The notes beneath the pieces are model-generated. The model saw only the letters and a program-made list of their open reading frames with translations, was not told where the DNA came from and did no database searches. Of a stretch of 64,000 nucleotides of DNA, positions 1 to 10,100 are shown piece after piece (within the stretch, counting starts at the first letter, position 1; the number at the start of each line of letters is the position of its first letter). The translations under genes and the position numbers were made by a program. Origin of the DNA: Macrostomum hystrix (Eukaryota > Platyhelminthes > Macrostomidae); the NCBI GenBank assembly GCA_950097015.1, contig CATNEN010000001.1, forward strand, positions 2,938,001-3,002,000, in the 5' to 3' direction.

Positions 1-1724
1 CATCATCGAGATATCGTTTCTCGTCTCATGCGATTCTCGTCTGGGTTGCTGGTGGCAAAAAAAGCACAAATTTAGGCATAATCTTTCTGCCCAGAAAATT
101 TATTCAAGTAGCTGAGTCGGCCATCATGGCTGACTATTTTGGATTAACGAAATGGTTTTTTAATTTTTTTATCCAAATATTGTTTCTCTATAATGTTTAC
201 AATGAAAATCTCGACGATGCTGACTGCTGAAATCCGAAAGTTAGTTCATCGTAAAGGTGGTGGATTTCACGAAAATCGTTTGAATCAAAATTTTCGATTT
301 AAGAATCATTGTGAAGTAGGTGCTGTGGGTATTTGAAATACCACCGTTGTCTTCCCACGGCGGAATAATTAATAGCATTGCTTCAATACTTTCTATATAA
401 CCTACAGTTACAGTGTGAAATCTCTCATTATTTTCTTATCTATATATCCCTATATATTTTGAGGAACATATGCATTAAGAAAGTGTGCGCATATTTTAAA
501 CCTACATGTGGATCTGAAAATATTTTTAGCCGGAATCATTTAAGGCTGTTCAATGGCAATTGGTAGATTTTCCATTCGAATCGAAACTGCGCTTATAGTT
601 ATGTCAGATAAGTGGTACTTTGACAGTAGTGTTCATTAAATTTAATATTTTTAGAAGATTACTACCCGTCTTAAATCGAATCACATTACGAATATCATGA
701 TGCTGTACCAATAGACATTGGTACTATATGCAAAGGAAGAAAGAAAATTAATTTAAACACAGTTATTTCACATCACATGCACGATCCGATTCTGACCATG
801 TCATGTAATTAGCTTGTACATACCGATGTACAATTGTAATTCATTGACACGATCACTTTTTTATTAAAACAATAACTATACGGACAAACACAACTATACT
901 TACTTAGCTGCATCAATGTGACATGAACTTGCGATAGACTAATTTAGGTATGATATTTTTAAGCAAGTTTTTATACAGAATATATTGAAGCCGATGTATT
1001 ATAAATTGCCGCAGTAAATTACAAGTACACACCAGGTCACGATGACTGCGATACGCATGTTTTATGGCTATAAAATATTGTGGAACAGCGGGCGTATAGT
1101 AATATTGATATTTAATGTAATGCGTACTCGTACAAGAGTCACGTCGCCTGGCCCACTATAGAACCTTTTCACGCCTTCATAAATTATATTATGTTGTGTA
1201 TTATATATTGTAAGGGTTGAATGCAAGGCAGTATCCCGCTCCGCACAGTTTACAGACGTATATAACTTATACACATACCTGCATGCGCGCGCACAGTAAT
1301 AAAGCAGTCACACCGCGGGCACGCGACCCCGCCGCCCGGGCTCAAAGGGAGGCCGCCACCCCACCTCCCCTGATAAGATTAACAACCTCTCTCTAACACC
1401 GCATCTCTATTTCTTCTAGTCTCTCTTTCCATTCTCGCACTTAAGTGCGCCTAATTCGTATATGTAAATACGTTATAGATTTTTTATACAAGCACATGCG
1501 GCGCTGGTCAAACAATCTAGATTCCAAAAATTTTGTGTTTTGATCGTCTCTTCCTATACCAATATACGCAATATGTACGAGCATGTCTGTGTATTAATTT
1601 TATAAATTCAATGGACTGTAATGTGCATGTGCATTCTATTATACTCGTACATGCTGCATGTTCACGCAACCTATGCTTTTGCTCAGCACAACTTTGCTTT
1701 TCCAACCTCGCCACTCACTGGCAA
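1..1724. other. AT-rich non-coding spacer
   Basis: No convincing gene is visible. The stretch is AT-rich, with only short open frames lacking domain signals. It contains a partial short interspersed element (about 160-390, listed separately), a GC-rich patch at about 1286-1372 and a perfect 14-nt palindrome CGCACTTAAGTGCG at 1436-1449. I see no recognisable promoter or RNA gene. Confidence 0.6.
160..390. mobile_element. MITE-like element, copy C (partial)
   Basis: The right end (about 311-379) matches the right end of the element at 42.5-42.95 kb: GTGAAGTAGG, then GGTATTTGAAAT, then a short GC-rich stretch, then AATAGCAT. A perfect 15-nt palindrome GGTATTTGAAATACC lies at 328-342. The segment around 180-215 (TTTCTC...ATGAAAATCT) resembles the internal part of the copies near 30.4 and 42.6 kb. 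No clear left terminal repeat was found, so this copy is diverged or truncated. No coding capacity is seen, as expected for a non-autonomous element. Confidence 0.45.
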
Positions 1725-1725
1725 T

Positions 1726-2040
1726 GGATAAGATAAGACATGGGAGAGATCAGATATGTGAGAGATCAGACACGGGAGAGATCAGATATGTGAGAGATCA
1801 GATACGGGAGAGATCAGACACGGGAGAGATGAGACACGGGAGAGATGAGACACGGGAGAGATCAGACATGGGAGAGATCAGATATGTGAGAGATCAGACA
1901 CGGGAGAGATGAGACACGGGAGAGATCAGATATGTGAGAGATCAGACACGGGAGAGATGAGACACGGGAGAGATGAGACACGGGAGAGATCAGATACGGG
2001 AGAGATCAGATACGGGAGAGATCAGACACGGTAGAGATAA
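1726..2040. repeat. 16-bp tandem array (GGGAGAGATCAGACAC)
   Basis: About 20 copies of a 16-bp unit. Variants alternate ATCAGATATGTGAGAG, ATCAGACACGGGAGAG and ATGAGACACGGGAGAG. Because 16 is not a multiple of 3, a short open frame reads through with a 16-residue period; I treat it as non-coding. The unit is related to the array at 2.7-3.6 kb (shared GAGAGATGAGACA). Confidence 0.95.
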
Positions 2041-2714
2041 GACAGACACTTTATGTAGAGTGTAGACACTGTAGATAGATGTTCTATAATCTAGAATTCT
2101 TTATATATAAGAATGCTGAAGGCATAAGGTGAAAACAGGCAGGAAATAAATGAGACAGGGCAACGATGAGACGGTGAGATGGGGCAGTGGAGTAATTAAA
2201 CAGAGGAGGGTAGAGATCATACAAACAAGCAGGTGTGCAGCAGTTGCTTTCGACTCAATTGTGTTCTCAAGAGTCAAGACAAATATTTATCTCTTCTAAA
2301 TAATAAGAGTTGCAGAGAAGAGTTGAGAGGTCTCGCTAAGTACAGTGTCCAATCTACATATAATATGTATCTTTATATCCGATGAGAAACAGAGATTTAC
2401 CTGCATGGCTTTAGCGCGGCATATTCATGAATCGGAATAAAAATGAGCGGCATCCTTTTGATGTCGTGTTATCTATATGAATGTATGTGCGAGAGTGGTT
2501 TAGAGAATATAGCTAGTATGCATTAGTACAGTGCACAAAGGGTGTGGAAAAGGAAATTGCATAATTAACACTGAAAAGAAACCTAAATTAATGCGGCCCA
2601 GACTAAATCGTTGTTTCTTGTTAAATACTCAAGACTGTCCCTTTCTGCTTAGTCTCCAAAAAAAATAGAAGTAACTGAAAAAAATGAAGAAGAATGCCAG
2701 AAAAATAGCGGAGA
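2041..2714. other. Non-coding spacer
   Basis: Unique AT-rich sequence between two related 16-bp arrays. Isolated degraded units are visible near 2150-2210 (GAGACAGGGCAACGATGAGACGGTGAGAT-like), suggesting the two arrays were once closer or continuous. No gene is seen. Confidence 0.5.
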
Positions 2715-3630
2715 AAAGACAGTGGAGAGATGAGACAGGGGAGAGATGAGACAGTGGAGAGATGAGACAGGGGAGAGATGAGACAGGGGAGAGATGAGAC
2801 AGTGGAGAGATGAGACAGTGGAGAGATGAGAGAGGGGAGAGATGAGACAGTGGAGAGATGAGACAGGGGCGAGATGAGACAGTGGAGAGGTGAGACAGGG
2901 GAGAGATGAGAGAGGGGAGAGATAAGACAGTGGGAGAGATGAGACAGTGGAGAGATGAGACAGGGGCGAGATGAGACAGGGGAGAGATGAGACAGTGGAG
3001 AGATAAGAGAGGGGAGAGATGAGACAGTGGGAGAGATGAGACAGGGGCGAGATGAGACAGTGGAGATGTGAGACAGTGGAGAGATGAGAGAGGGGATAGA
3101 TGAGACAGGGGATAGATGAGAGAGGGGAGAGATAAGACAGTGGGAGAGATGAGACAGTGGGAGAGATGAGACAGTGGAGAGATGAGACAGGGGCGAGATG
3201 AGACAGTGGAGAGGTGAGACAGGGGAGAGATGAGAGAGGGGATAGATGAGACAGGGGATAGATGAGAGAGGGGAGAGATAACACAGTGGGAGAGATGAGA
3301 CAGGGGCGAGATGAGACAGTGGGAGAGATGAGACAGGGGATAGATGAGAGAGGGGATAGATGAGAGAGGGGATAGATGAGAGAGGGGATAGATGAGAGAG
3401 GGGAGAGATAAGACAGTGGGAGAGATAAGACAGTGGGAGAGATAAGACAGTGGGAGAGATAAGACAGTGGGAGAGATAAGACAGTGGGAGAGATAAGACA
3501 GTGGGAGAGATAAGACAGTGGGAGAGATAAGACAGTGGGAGAGATGAGACAGGGGCGAGATGAGACAGTGGAGAGATGAGACACGGGAGAGATGAGACAG
3601 TGGAGAGATGAGACAGCGGAGAGATAGACA
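2715..3630. repeat. 16/17-bp tandem array (GGAGAGATGAGACAGT)
   Basis: About 55 copies of GGAGAGATGAGACAGT or GGAGAGATGAGACAGG, with 17-bp variants such as GGGAGAGATAAGACAGT. One homogeneous run of 17-mers covers about 3410-3540. The minus strand is free of stops over about 300 codons in two overlapping frames, both made only of the same Leu/Ser/His/Pro repeat, so I do not call a protein. Confidence 0.95.
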
Positions 3631-4389
3631 GTGAGTCATTATCAACACGAAAGTTGTGAAACGGAAAGATAGGACTCAGGAGAGATAAGCCTCAGAGATC
3701 TCTTAGACTCACATGGATTGCAGACGCAGGACTTGACTGATTTATTGCTTCCCGAAAAGCCGGAGCAGTTACACAATGAGGCCTTTTAAACTCGTCTCAG
3801 CGTGCCAAAGCAATAAAACATGCAGCCCCTCAGCTATCGGTGAGGTCAAATAATCAGGTCCATGCAGCAAAGACCATGGCTAGACCCGAAGGCATGGGTC
3901 AGGGGGTTCATTGTCCTTGGCCAAAGCAGAACGATTCCTATTGTATTGATGTGACAATATATATATAAAACCCACGAAGTCGCGACAGTCATTTAACCAT
4001 GACAGCTGCTTTCGCATGTGAATGGAGAGCATGCATTAGCAATTTATGACTATAGCATCGAGGAGAAGACTATCGTAAATCATTGTCTGCCCCGTGAAAG
4101 CAACCCAGGCGTGCAGATTGACTTTGATCTCTTGCTTCAGTGCTGTCTAAAATGCGAGTAGATGCTCGAGTTACGCAACACTACAGTTATTCTAAGAAAA
4201 AACACATTGAAAATGTAGAAGTCGAATTAGATTGATCAAATATCGCTTTTTGACAAATTAGGCCATGTATTTCAATTGATGCGCAATGCTACTTAATTCC
4301 GTTGTGTCTCGCTGTACACACGGTCAAACATAAAAAAGCTTCGATGGTAAAATAAAAAAAAATTAAATTCGAAATCTAGACATTTGATC
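3631..4389. other. Non-coding spacer downstream of the Frizzled gene
   Basis: No gene is seen. An AT run (ATATATATATAAAA, about 3958-3971) resembles a TATA box, but no open frame follows it. The region lies 3' of the minus-strand Frizzled gene and beyond its likely polyadenylation signal. Confidence 0.5.
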
Positions 4390-4395
4390 TTTATT
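4390..4395 (-). terminator. Candidate polyadenylation signal AATAAA for Frizzled
   Basis: TTTATT on the plus strand reads AATAAA on the minus strand, about 220 bp downstream of the Frizzled stop codon. The position is plausible for a short 3' UTR. The hexamer is common in AT-rich DNA, so this is supportive rather than decisive. Confidence 0.45.
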
Positions 4396-4616
4396 CGCTA
4401 TTGTTTGTACAAATGCATTAAGCATAAGTATAATATACGTACAGTGCATCAAAAAGCAATCAGTTAAAAACCTTGTCCTTGCTTTGAAGCAGCAAAATAT
4501 CCGTGTTTTATAAAAATGCAACATGATGAATGGTAAAGCTATGTACAAAGAACTGTACATGCTCATAGTTCAGAGAAGTATGGTAGGACTTCAGTACAGT
4601 TCTGATCCCAGTGATA

Positions 4617-6713
4617 TCAGACCTCGCTGTTGCCAAGGCCATTTATCGGCGGATATTTGCTCTGACCTGAGCCAAGTAGCAGCAAAGTCTGCTGTTGCTG
4701 CTGCTGCTGCTGGCTATTGCCACTGGCTCTGCTGATACCGGTGTGAACAGGTGCGTGGAGCTTCTGGCGCTGCTGCATCTGATATGACTGCTGCTGTGGC
4801 GCCAGCTGCACCTGCTGCTGCCCACCTCGATGACACCTGCACAGTTGAGCAATGCGCGCTTGCCAGGCCCCGACGGACTTCATGTTGAGCCAGACAAACA
4901 GGCCAGCCGGCAAGCCAGGCGCAAGAGACATGAATATTTTCAGGGTGTAGATTGAAGAAGACGGCTGGGAATCGAGCTGGCAGCCTGCAGTCCAGGTGAG
5001 CAGTCCGCTAGAATTGACGCACTGCGGTCGGGCCAGCAGCTTCTCGACGTCGGACCACCACTGGCCTCGTTCCAGGAACTCGTAGGCATTCGCGGCCAGG
5101 ACGCAGGCCATCGGGAGGGCGAACAGGCCGGAGAAGATGCTGATTTTCGTCATCAGCGTTTCTAAGCGACGGAAGCTGGGATTGCCGTTGAATTTCAGGC
5201 GATGCCGGACGGACACGCTGGAGCAGAGGGCGCTGACCAGAAATCCAAAGCCGCACAGCAGGCAGAGAGCAACGGGAGCCATGGAGAACACCAGCAGGTT
5301 GGTGCCATTAGAAGCGTCGACTACACACAGGTGCGTGAGCTCATCCGCTTCTATGCGGTGAAGAACCAGCAGCACAACGCTAAGGACCAGAGGCACGCCC
5401 CAGGCGAAGATGTGCAGCCACACTGTCCGCTGGGCCAGGGCTTCGTGGGCCCACTTGCGGGCAGCGCATAGGTACCAGCAGACGGTCATTAGAAGCCACC
5501 AGAGGCAGCCGGCCGTGGCTGAGAAGTACAACAGCAGGAAGATTACGGCGCACCAGTGGCCGGCATGTCGGCTTACTCGATACAGCACTGGTGCTGAGCC
5601 GGTCGCGTCGGAGGGGCCGTCCAGCTGGTTGCAGGCCACCTTGGGTCCCAGAGCGGCGCGAAGGATGTGGCCCAAAGAGAATAGCATATAACAGGCCGCA
5701 ATCCATACAATGGGACGCTCGGGAAATTGGAATCTGTCGCTGTCCAAGGCAAATGTGAGCACAGCTAGCGAGGTGCAGACGAAGCAGAGAACAGCCGAGA
5801 TCAGCATCCAGATCTCGGCGAACGCCTTGTCTTTCCGGTTGAAAAGAAAGTCGGCGTCGCAACGCTGAGCGCAAGTGAAGCCACTCGTGTCGGCGCCCAG
5901 ACGAACCTCGGCTAGAGAGCATGCACGCCTGACTGACGGTGTTGATGCCGATTCCGCTAGTGGCCTCTCTGTTGGTGGCATGTCAACGGTGAGCCTCACT
6001 TGGGGTGTCACAGGCACAATCGGTCGCTGGATCGGCGGATGCTTTGGTGGGAACCTCGTGCCATCTCGACCGCTGTTAGGTTTGCCGGAGATTCCCATGG
6101 CAGCTAGACGATCGTTAAACTCTTGCGGATTCGGTCGCAGACAGAGATTCTTCCGACTGGAGTCGCCGATCTCCTGCTCCGGCAGCAGATCATCGCACGC
6201 CAGGCTGGTGGGCCAGTCGTGACCAAAGTGCAGCAGCATCGGCGTGCAGAGGTCGCGGATTCGTTGACAGAACTCGCGGCAAGGACGGACGAGCAACGAG
6301 TTCCGGCACATCGGCAGGTGCATCGAGCAGACGAAGAGGCGCATGAATGGCGCGCATGGCGCTTGGATCAGCTCCTTGTACTGCTTCAGGACGTAACCCA
6401 CATCCGACTGCTTCGTGAAGCTCTCCGCCGTAGTGTTGTAGTACTCGTGCTGACAGGTGGCCACCTCGATGACCGCCGGACTGCAGGTTTGCGCCCGACT
6501 TCCAGGATTGGCGATGGATGCAGCGGCTGCGGCGGCGGCTGCGGCGGCGGCGGCGGCGGATTCGTCGTCTGCGCTCAGTGCTGATTCGGCTGGCGGATCA
6601 GCTGCCACAACTCCTGAGAATGAGGGCAGCAGCAGGACGACTATCATGACGCATTTCAAAGCGACAGTCGCCCTTGATATCGTCGATGATGGCCAAAGAG
6701 CTGCTGAAGCCAT
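4617..6713 (-). CDS. fzd: Frizzled-family Wnt receptor
   Basis: 698-residue single-exon protein. A hydrophobic signal peptide lies at about 18-38, followed by a 13-alanine run (53-65). The extracellular cysteine-rich Wnt-binding domain (77-191) has exactly ten cysteines in the family pattern: 77, 87, 120, 129, 136, 145, 149, 156, 173, 191. A Pro-rich linker (215-260) precedes hinge cysteines 265, 281 and 285. Seven membrane spans lie near 299-321, 334-352, 387-411, 431-452, 473-496, 522-543 and 590-611. The Dishevelled-binding KTxxxW motif after TM7 appears as K612-S-V-G-A-W617, with Ser for Thr. The tail is Gln-rich (eight Gln at 668-675) and ends NSEV, a class I PDZ-ligand pattern. The ATG has G at -3 and +4. 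By family knowledge it acts at the plasma membrane, receiving Wnt and signalling through Dishevelled. The subfamily is unclear; the CRD is divergent. Confidence 0.95.
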   Translation of the reverse strand: MASAALWPSSTISRATVALKCVMIVVLLLPSFSGVVAADPPAESALSADDESAAAAAAAAAAAAASIANPGSRAQTCSPAVIEVATCQHEYYNTTAESFTKQSDVGYVLKQYKELIQAPCAPFMRLFVCSMHLPMCRNSLLVRPCREFCQRIRDLCTPMLLHFGHDWPTSLACDDLLPEQEIGDSSRKNLCLRPNPQEFNDRLAAMGISGKPNSGRDGTRFPPKHPPIQRPIVPVTPQVRLTVDMPPTERPLAESASTPSVRRACSLAEVRLGADTSGFTCAQRCDADFLFNRKDKAFAEIWMLISAVLCFVCTSLAVLTFALDSDRFQFPERPIVWIAACYMLFSLGHILRAALGPKVACNQLDGPSDATGSAPVLYRVSRHAGHWCAVIFLLLYFSATAGCLWWLLMTVCWYLCAARKWAHEALAQRTVWLHIFAWGVPLVLSVVLLVLHRIEADELTHLCVVDASNGTNLLVFSMAPVALCLLCGFGFLVSALCSSVSVRHRLKFNGNPSFRRLETLMTKISIFSGLFALPMACVLAANAYEFLERGQWWSDVEKLLARPQCVNSSGLLTWTAGCQLDSQPSSSIYTLKIFMSLAPGLPAGLFVWLNMKSVGAWQARIAQLCRCHRGGQQQVQLAPQQQSYQMQQRQKLHAPVHTGISRASGNSQQQQQQQQTLLLLGSGQSKYPPINGLGNSEV

Positions 6714-7189
6714 TACTCCTCGGTGTAGTCACAAGAAATATTACTGTACGACTCGTAATTTCAAAGCTGTGGCTGCTCCGGGCTTTGAAGGGGGGTTTTC
6801 TAATTGTCAAACGCAGTTTAAAACTTCAAGATAAAAGTGGCATGCCCGCGACCAACAACAAAGGCCTCTGGTTGGCTAGAGCAGATTTATTACTTGAGGG
6901 GTCGTGCAGCGACAATGTACGAGCTACAATCGCTTGCTTTCGAAGCAAGGCTGAACATTGGTATCAAACCCCAGCCAACCAATAGAAATTCAGAGCAAGG
7001 AAAGGCAAAGCAACACAAGCTACTCATAAAATCATTTGAACTCTTAGAGTTAAACACTTTGTAATTCTATTCGTCAATAAACTAAATCTGTAGAAATTAC
7101 ACGCAGTTGTGGCATATCACATGATAAAACCATCAATATTGCAAAAACTTATTTCAAGGATGTCTTGAAAATCATATTTTTTTACCTTC
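6714..7189. other. Region upstream of Frizzled
   Basis: This must contain the 5' UTR and probably promoter elements of the minus-strand Frizzled gene. On that strand, pyrimidine-rich stretches ending in AG lie upstream of the ATG and could be splice or trans-splice acceptors, but none is decisive. No further gene is seen. The 16-bp satellite starts about 480 bp upstream of the start codon. Confidence 0.4.
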
Positions 7190-10100
7190 ACAACTCCGAA
7201 AATATCCAAACTTTCGAGTCCCCAAACCTCAGAATCCCGAAACTTCAGAATCCCCAAACTTCAGAATCCCAAAACTTTAGAATCCCCAAACTACAGAATC
7301 CCCAAACTTTAAAATCCCAAAACTTCAGAATCCCCAAACTACAGAATCCCCAAACTTCAGAATCCTCAAACTTTAGAATCCCCTAACTACAGAATCCCCA
7401 AACTTCAGAATCCCCACACTTCAGAATCCCCAAACTTCAGAATCCTCAAACTAGAGAATCCTCAAACTTCAGAATCCCCAAACTTCAGAATCCCCAGACT
7501 TCAGAATCCTCAAACTTTAGAATCCCCTAACTACAGAATCCCCAAACTTCAGAATCCCCACACTTAAGAATCCCCAAACTTCAGAATCCTCAAACTACAG
7601 AATCCCCAAACTTCAGAATCCTTAAACTACAGAATCCCAAACTTCAGAATCCTCAAACTTCAGAATCCTCAAACTTCAGAATCCCCAAACTACAGAGTCC
7701 CCAAACTTAAAAATCCCAAAACTTCAGAATCCCCAGACTTCACAATCCTCAGACTTCAGAATCCCCAAACTACAGAATCCCCAAAATTAAAAATCCCAAA
7801 ACTTCAGAATCCCCAAACTTTAGAATCCTCAAACTACAGAATCCCAAACTACAGAATCCCCAAACTTCAGAATCCCCAAACTACAGAATCCTCAAACTGC
7901 AGAATACCCTAAACTTCCGAATCCCTAAACTACGAAATCCCAAAACTTGAGAATCCCAAACTTCGAAATCCCAAAACTTTGGAATCCTCAAACTACAGAA
8001 TACCCAAACTACAGAATCCTCAAACTACAGAATCCTCAAACTACAGAATCCTCAAACTACAGAATCCTCAAACTACAGAATCCTCAAACTACAGAATACC
8101 CAAACTAGAGAATCCTCAAACTGCAGAATACCCAAACTTCCGAGTCCCTAAACTTCCGAATCCCTAAACTACGAAATCCCAAAACTTCAGAATCCCAAAC
8201 TACGAAATCCCAAAACTTTGGAATCCCCAAACTACAGAATACCCAAACTACAGAATCCTCAAACTACAGAATCCTCAAACTACAGAATACCTAAACTAGA
8301 GAATCCTCAAACTGCAGAATACCCAAACTTCCGAGTCCCTAAACTTCCGAATCCCTAAACTACGAAATCCCAAAACTTCAGAATCCCAAACTACGAAATC
8401 CCAAAACTTTGGAATCCCCAAACTACAGAATACCCAAACTACAGAATCCTCAAACTACAGAATACCCAAACTACAGAATCCTCAAACTACAGAATACCCA
8501 AACTACAGAATCCTCAAACTACAGAATACCCAAACTACAGAATCCTCAAACTACAGAATACCCAAACTAGAGAATCCTCAAACTACAGAATACCCAAACT
8601 ACAGAATCCTCAAACTACAGAATACCCAAACTAGAGAATCCTCAAACTTCAGAATACCCAAACTTCCGAGTCCCTAAACTACGAAATCCCAAAACTTCAG
8701 AATCCCAAACTACGAAATCCCAAAACTTTGGAATCCCTAAACTTCAGAATCCCCAAACTTCAGAATCCTCAAACTACAGAATCCCCAAACTAGAGAATCC
8801 TCAAACTACAGAATACCCAAACTACAGAATCCTCAAACTACAGAATCCCCAAACTTCCGAGTCCCTAAACTTCCGAATCCCTAAACTTCAGAATCCTCAA
8901 ACTTCAGAATCCTCAAACTTCAGAATCCTCAAACTTCAGAATACCCAAACTTCAGAATACCCAAACTACAGAATCCTCAAACTACAGAATCCTCAAACTT
9001 CAGAATCCTCAAACTTCAGAATCCTCAAACTTCAGAATACCCAAACTTCAGAATACCCAAACTACAGAATCCTCAAACTTCAGAATCCTCAAACTTCAGA
9101 ATACCCAAACTACAGAATCCTCAAACTTCAGAATCCTCAAACTTCAGAATCCTCAAACTTCAGAATACCCAAACTTCAGAATACCCAAACTACAGAATCC
9201 TCAAACTTCAGAATCCTCAAACTTCAGAATCCTCAAACTACAGAATCCTCAAACTACAGAATCCTCAAACTACAGAATCCTCAAACTACAGAATCCTCAA
9301 ACTTCAGAATCCTCAAACTTCAGAATCCTCAAACTTCAGAATCCCCAAACTTCAGAATCCCCAGACTTCAGAATCCTCAAACTTTAGAATCCCCTAACTA
9401 CAGAATCCCCAAACTTCAGAATCCCCACACTTAAGAATCCCCAAACTTCAGAATCCTCAAACTACAGAATCCCCAAACTTCAGAATCCTTAAACTACAGA
9501 ATCCCAAACTTCAGAATCCTCAAACTTCAGAATCCTCAAACTTCAGAATCCCCAAACTACAGAGTCCCCAAACTTAAAAATCCCAAAACTTCAGAATCCC
9601 CAGACTTCAGAATCCTCAGACTTCAGAATCCCCAAACTACAGAATCCCCAAAATTAAAAATCCCAAAACTTCAGAATCCCCAAACTTTAGAATCCTCAAA
9701 CTACAGAATCCCAAACTACAGAATCCCCAAACTTCAGAATCCCCAAACTACAGAATCCTCAAACTGCAGAATACCCTAAACTTCCGAATCCCTAAACTAC
9801 GAAATCCCAAAACTTGAGAATCCCAAACTTCGAAATCCCAAAACTTTGGAATCCTCAAACTACAGAATACCCAAACTACAGAATCCTCAAACTACAGAAT
9901 CCTCAAACTACAGAATCCTCAAACTACAGAATCCTCAAACTACAGAATCCTCAAACTACAGAATACCCAAACTAGAGAATCCTCAAACTGCAGAATACCC
10001 AAACTTCCGAGTCCCTAAACTTCCGAATCCCTAAACTACGAAATCCCAAAACTTCAGAATCCCAAACTACGAAATCCCAAAACTTTGGAATCCCCAAACT

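Noticed and set aside
2629-3648. Minus-strand 300-340-codon Leu/Ser/His/Pro frames
   Set aside because: Read-through of the 16/17-bp array in two overlapping frames, with no non-repeat domain.
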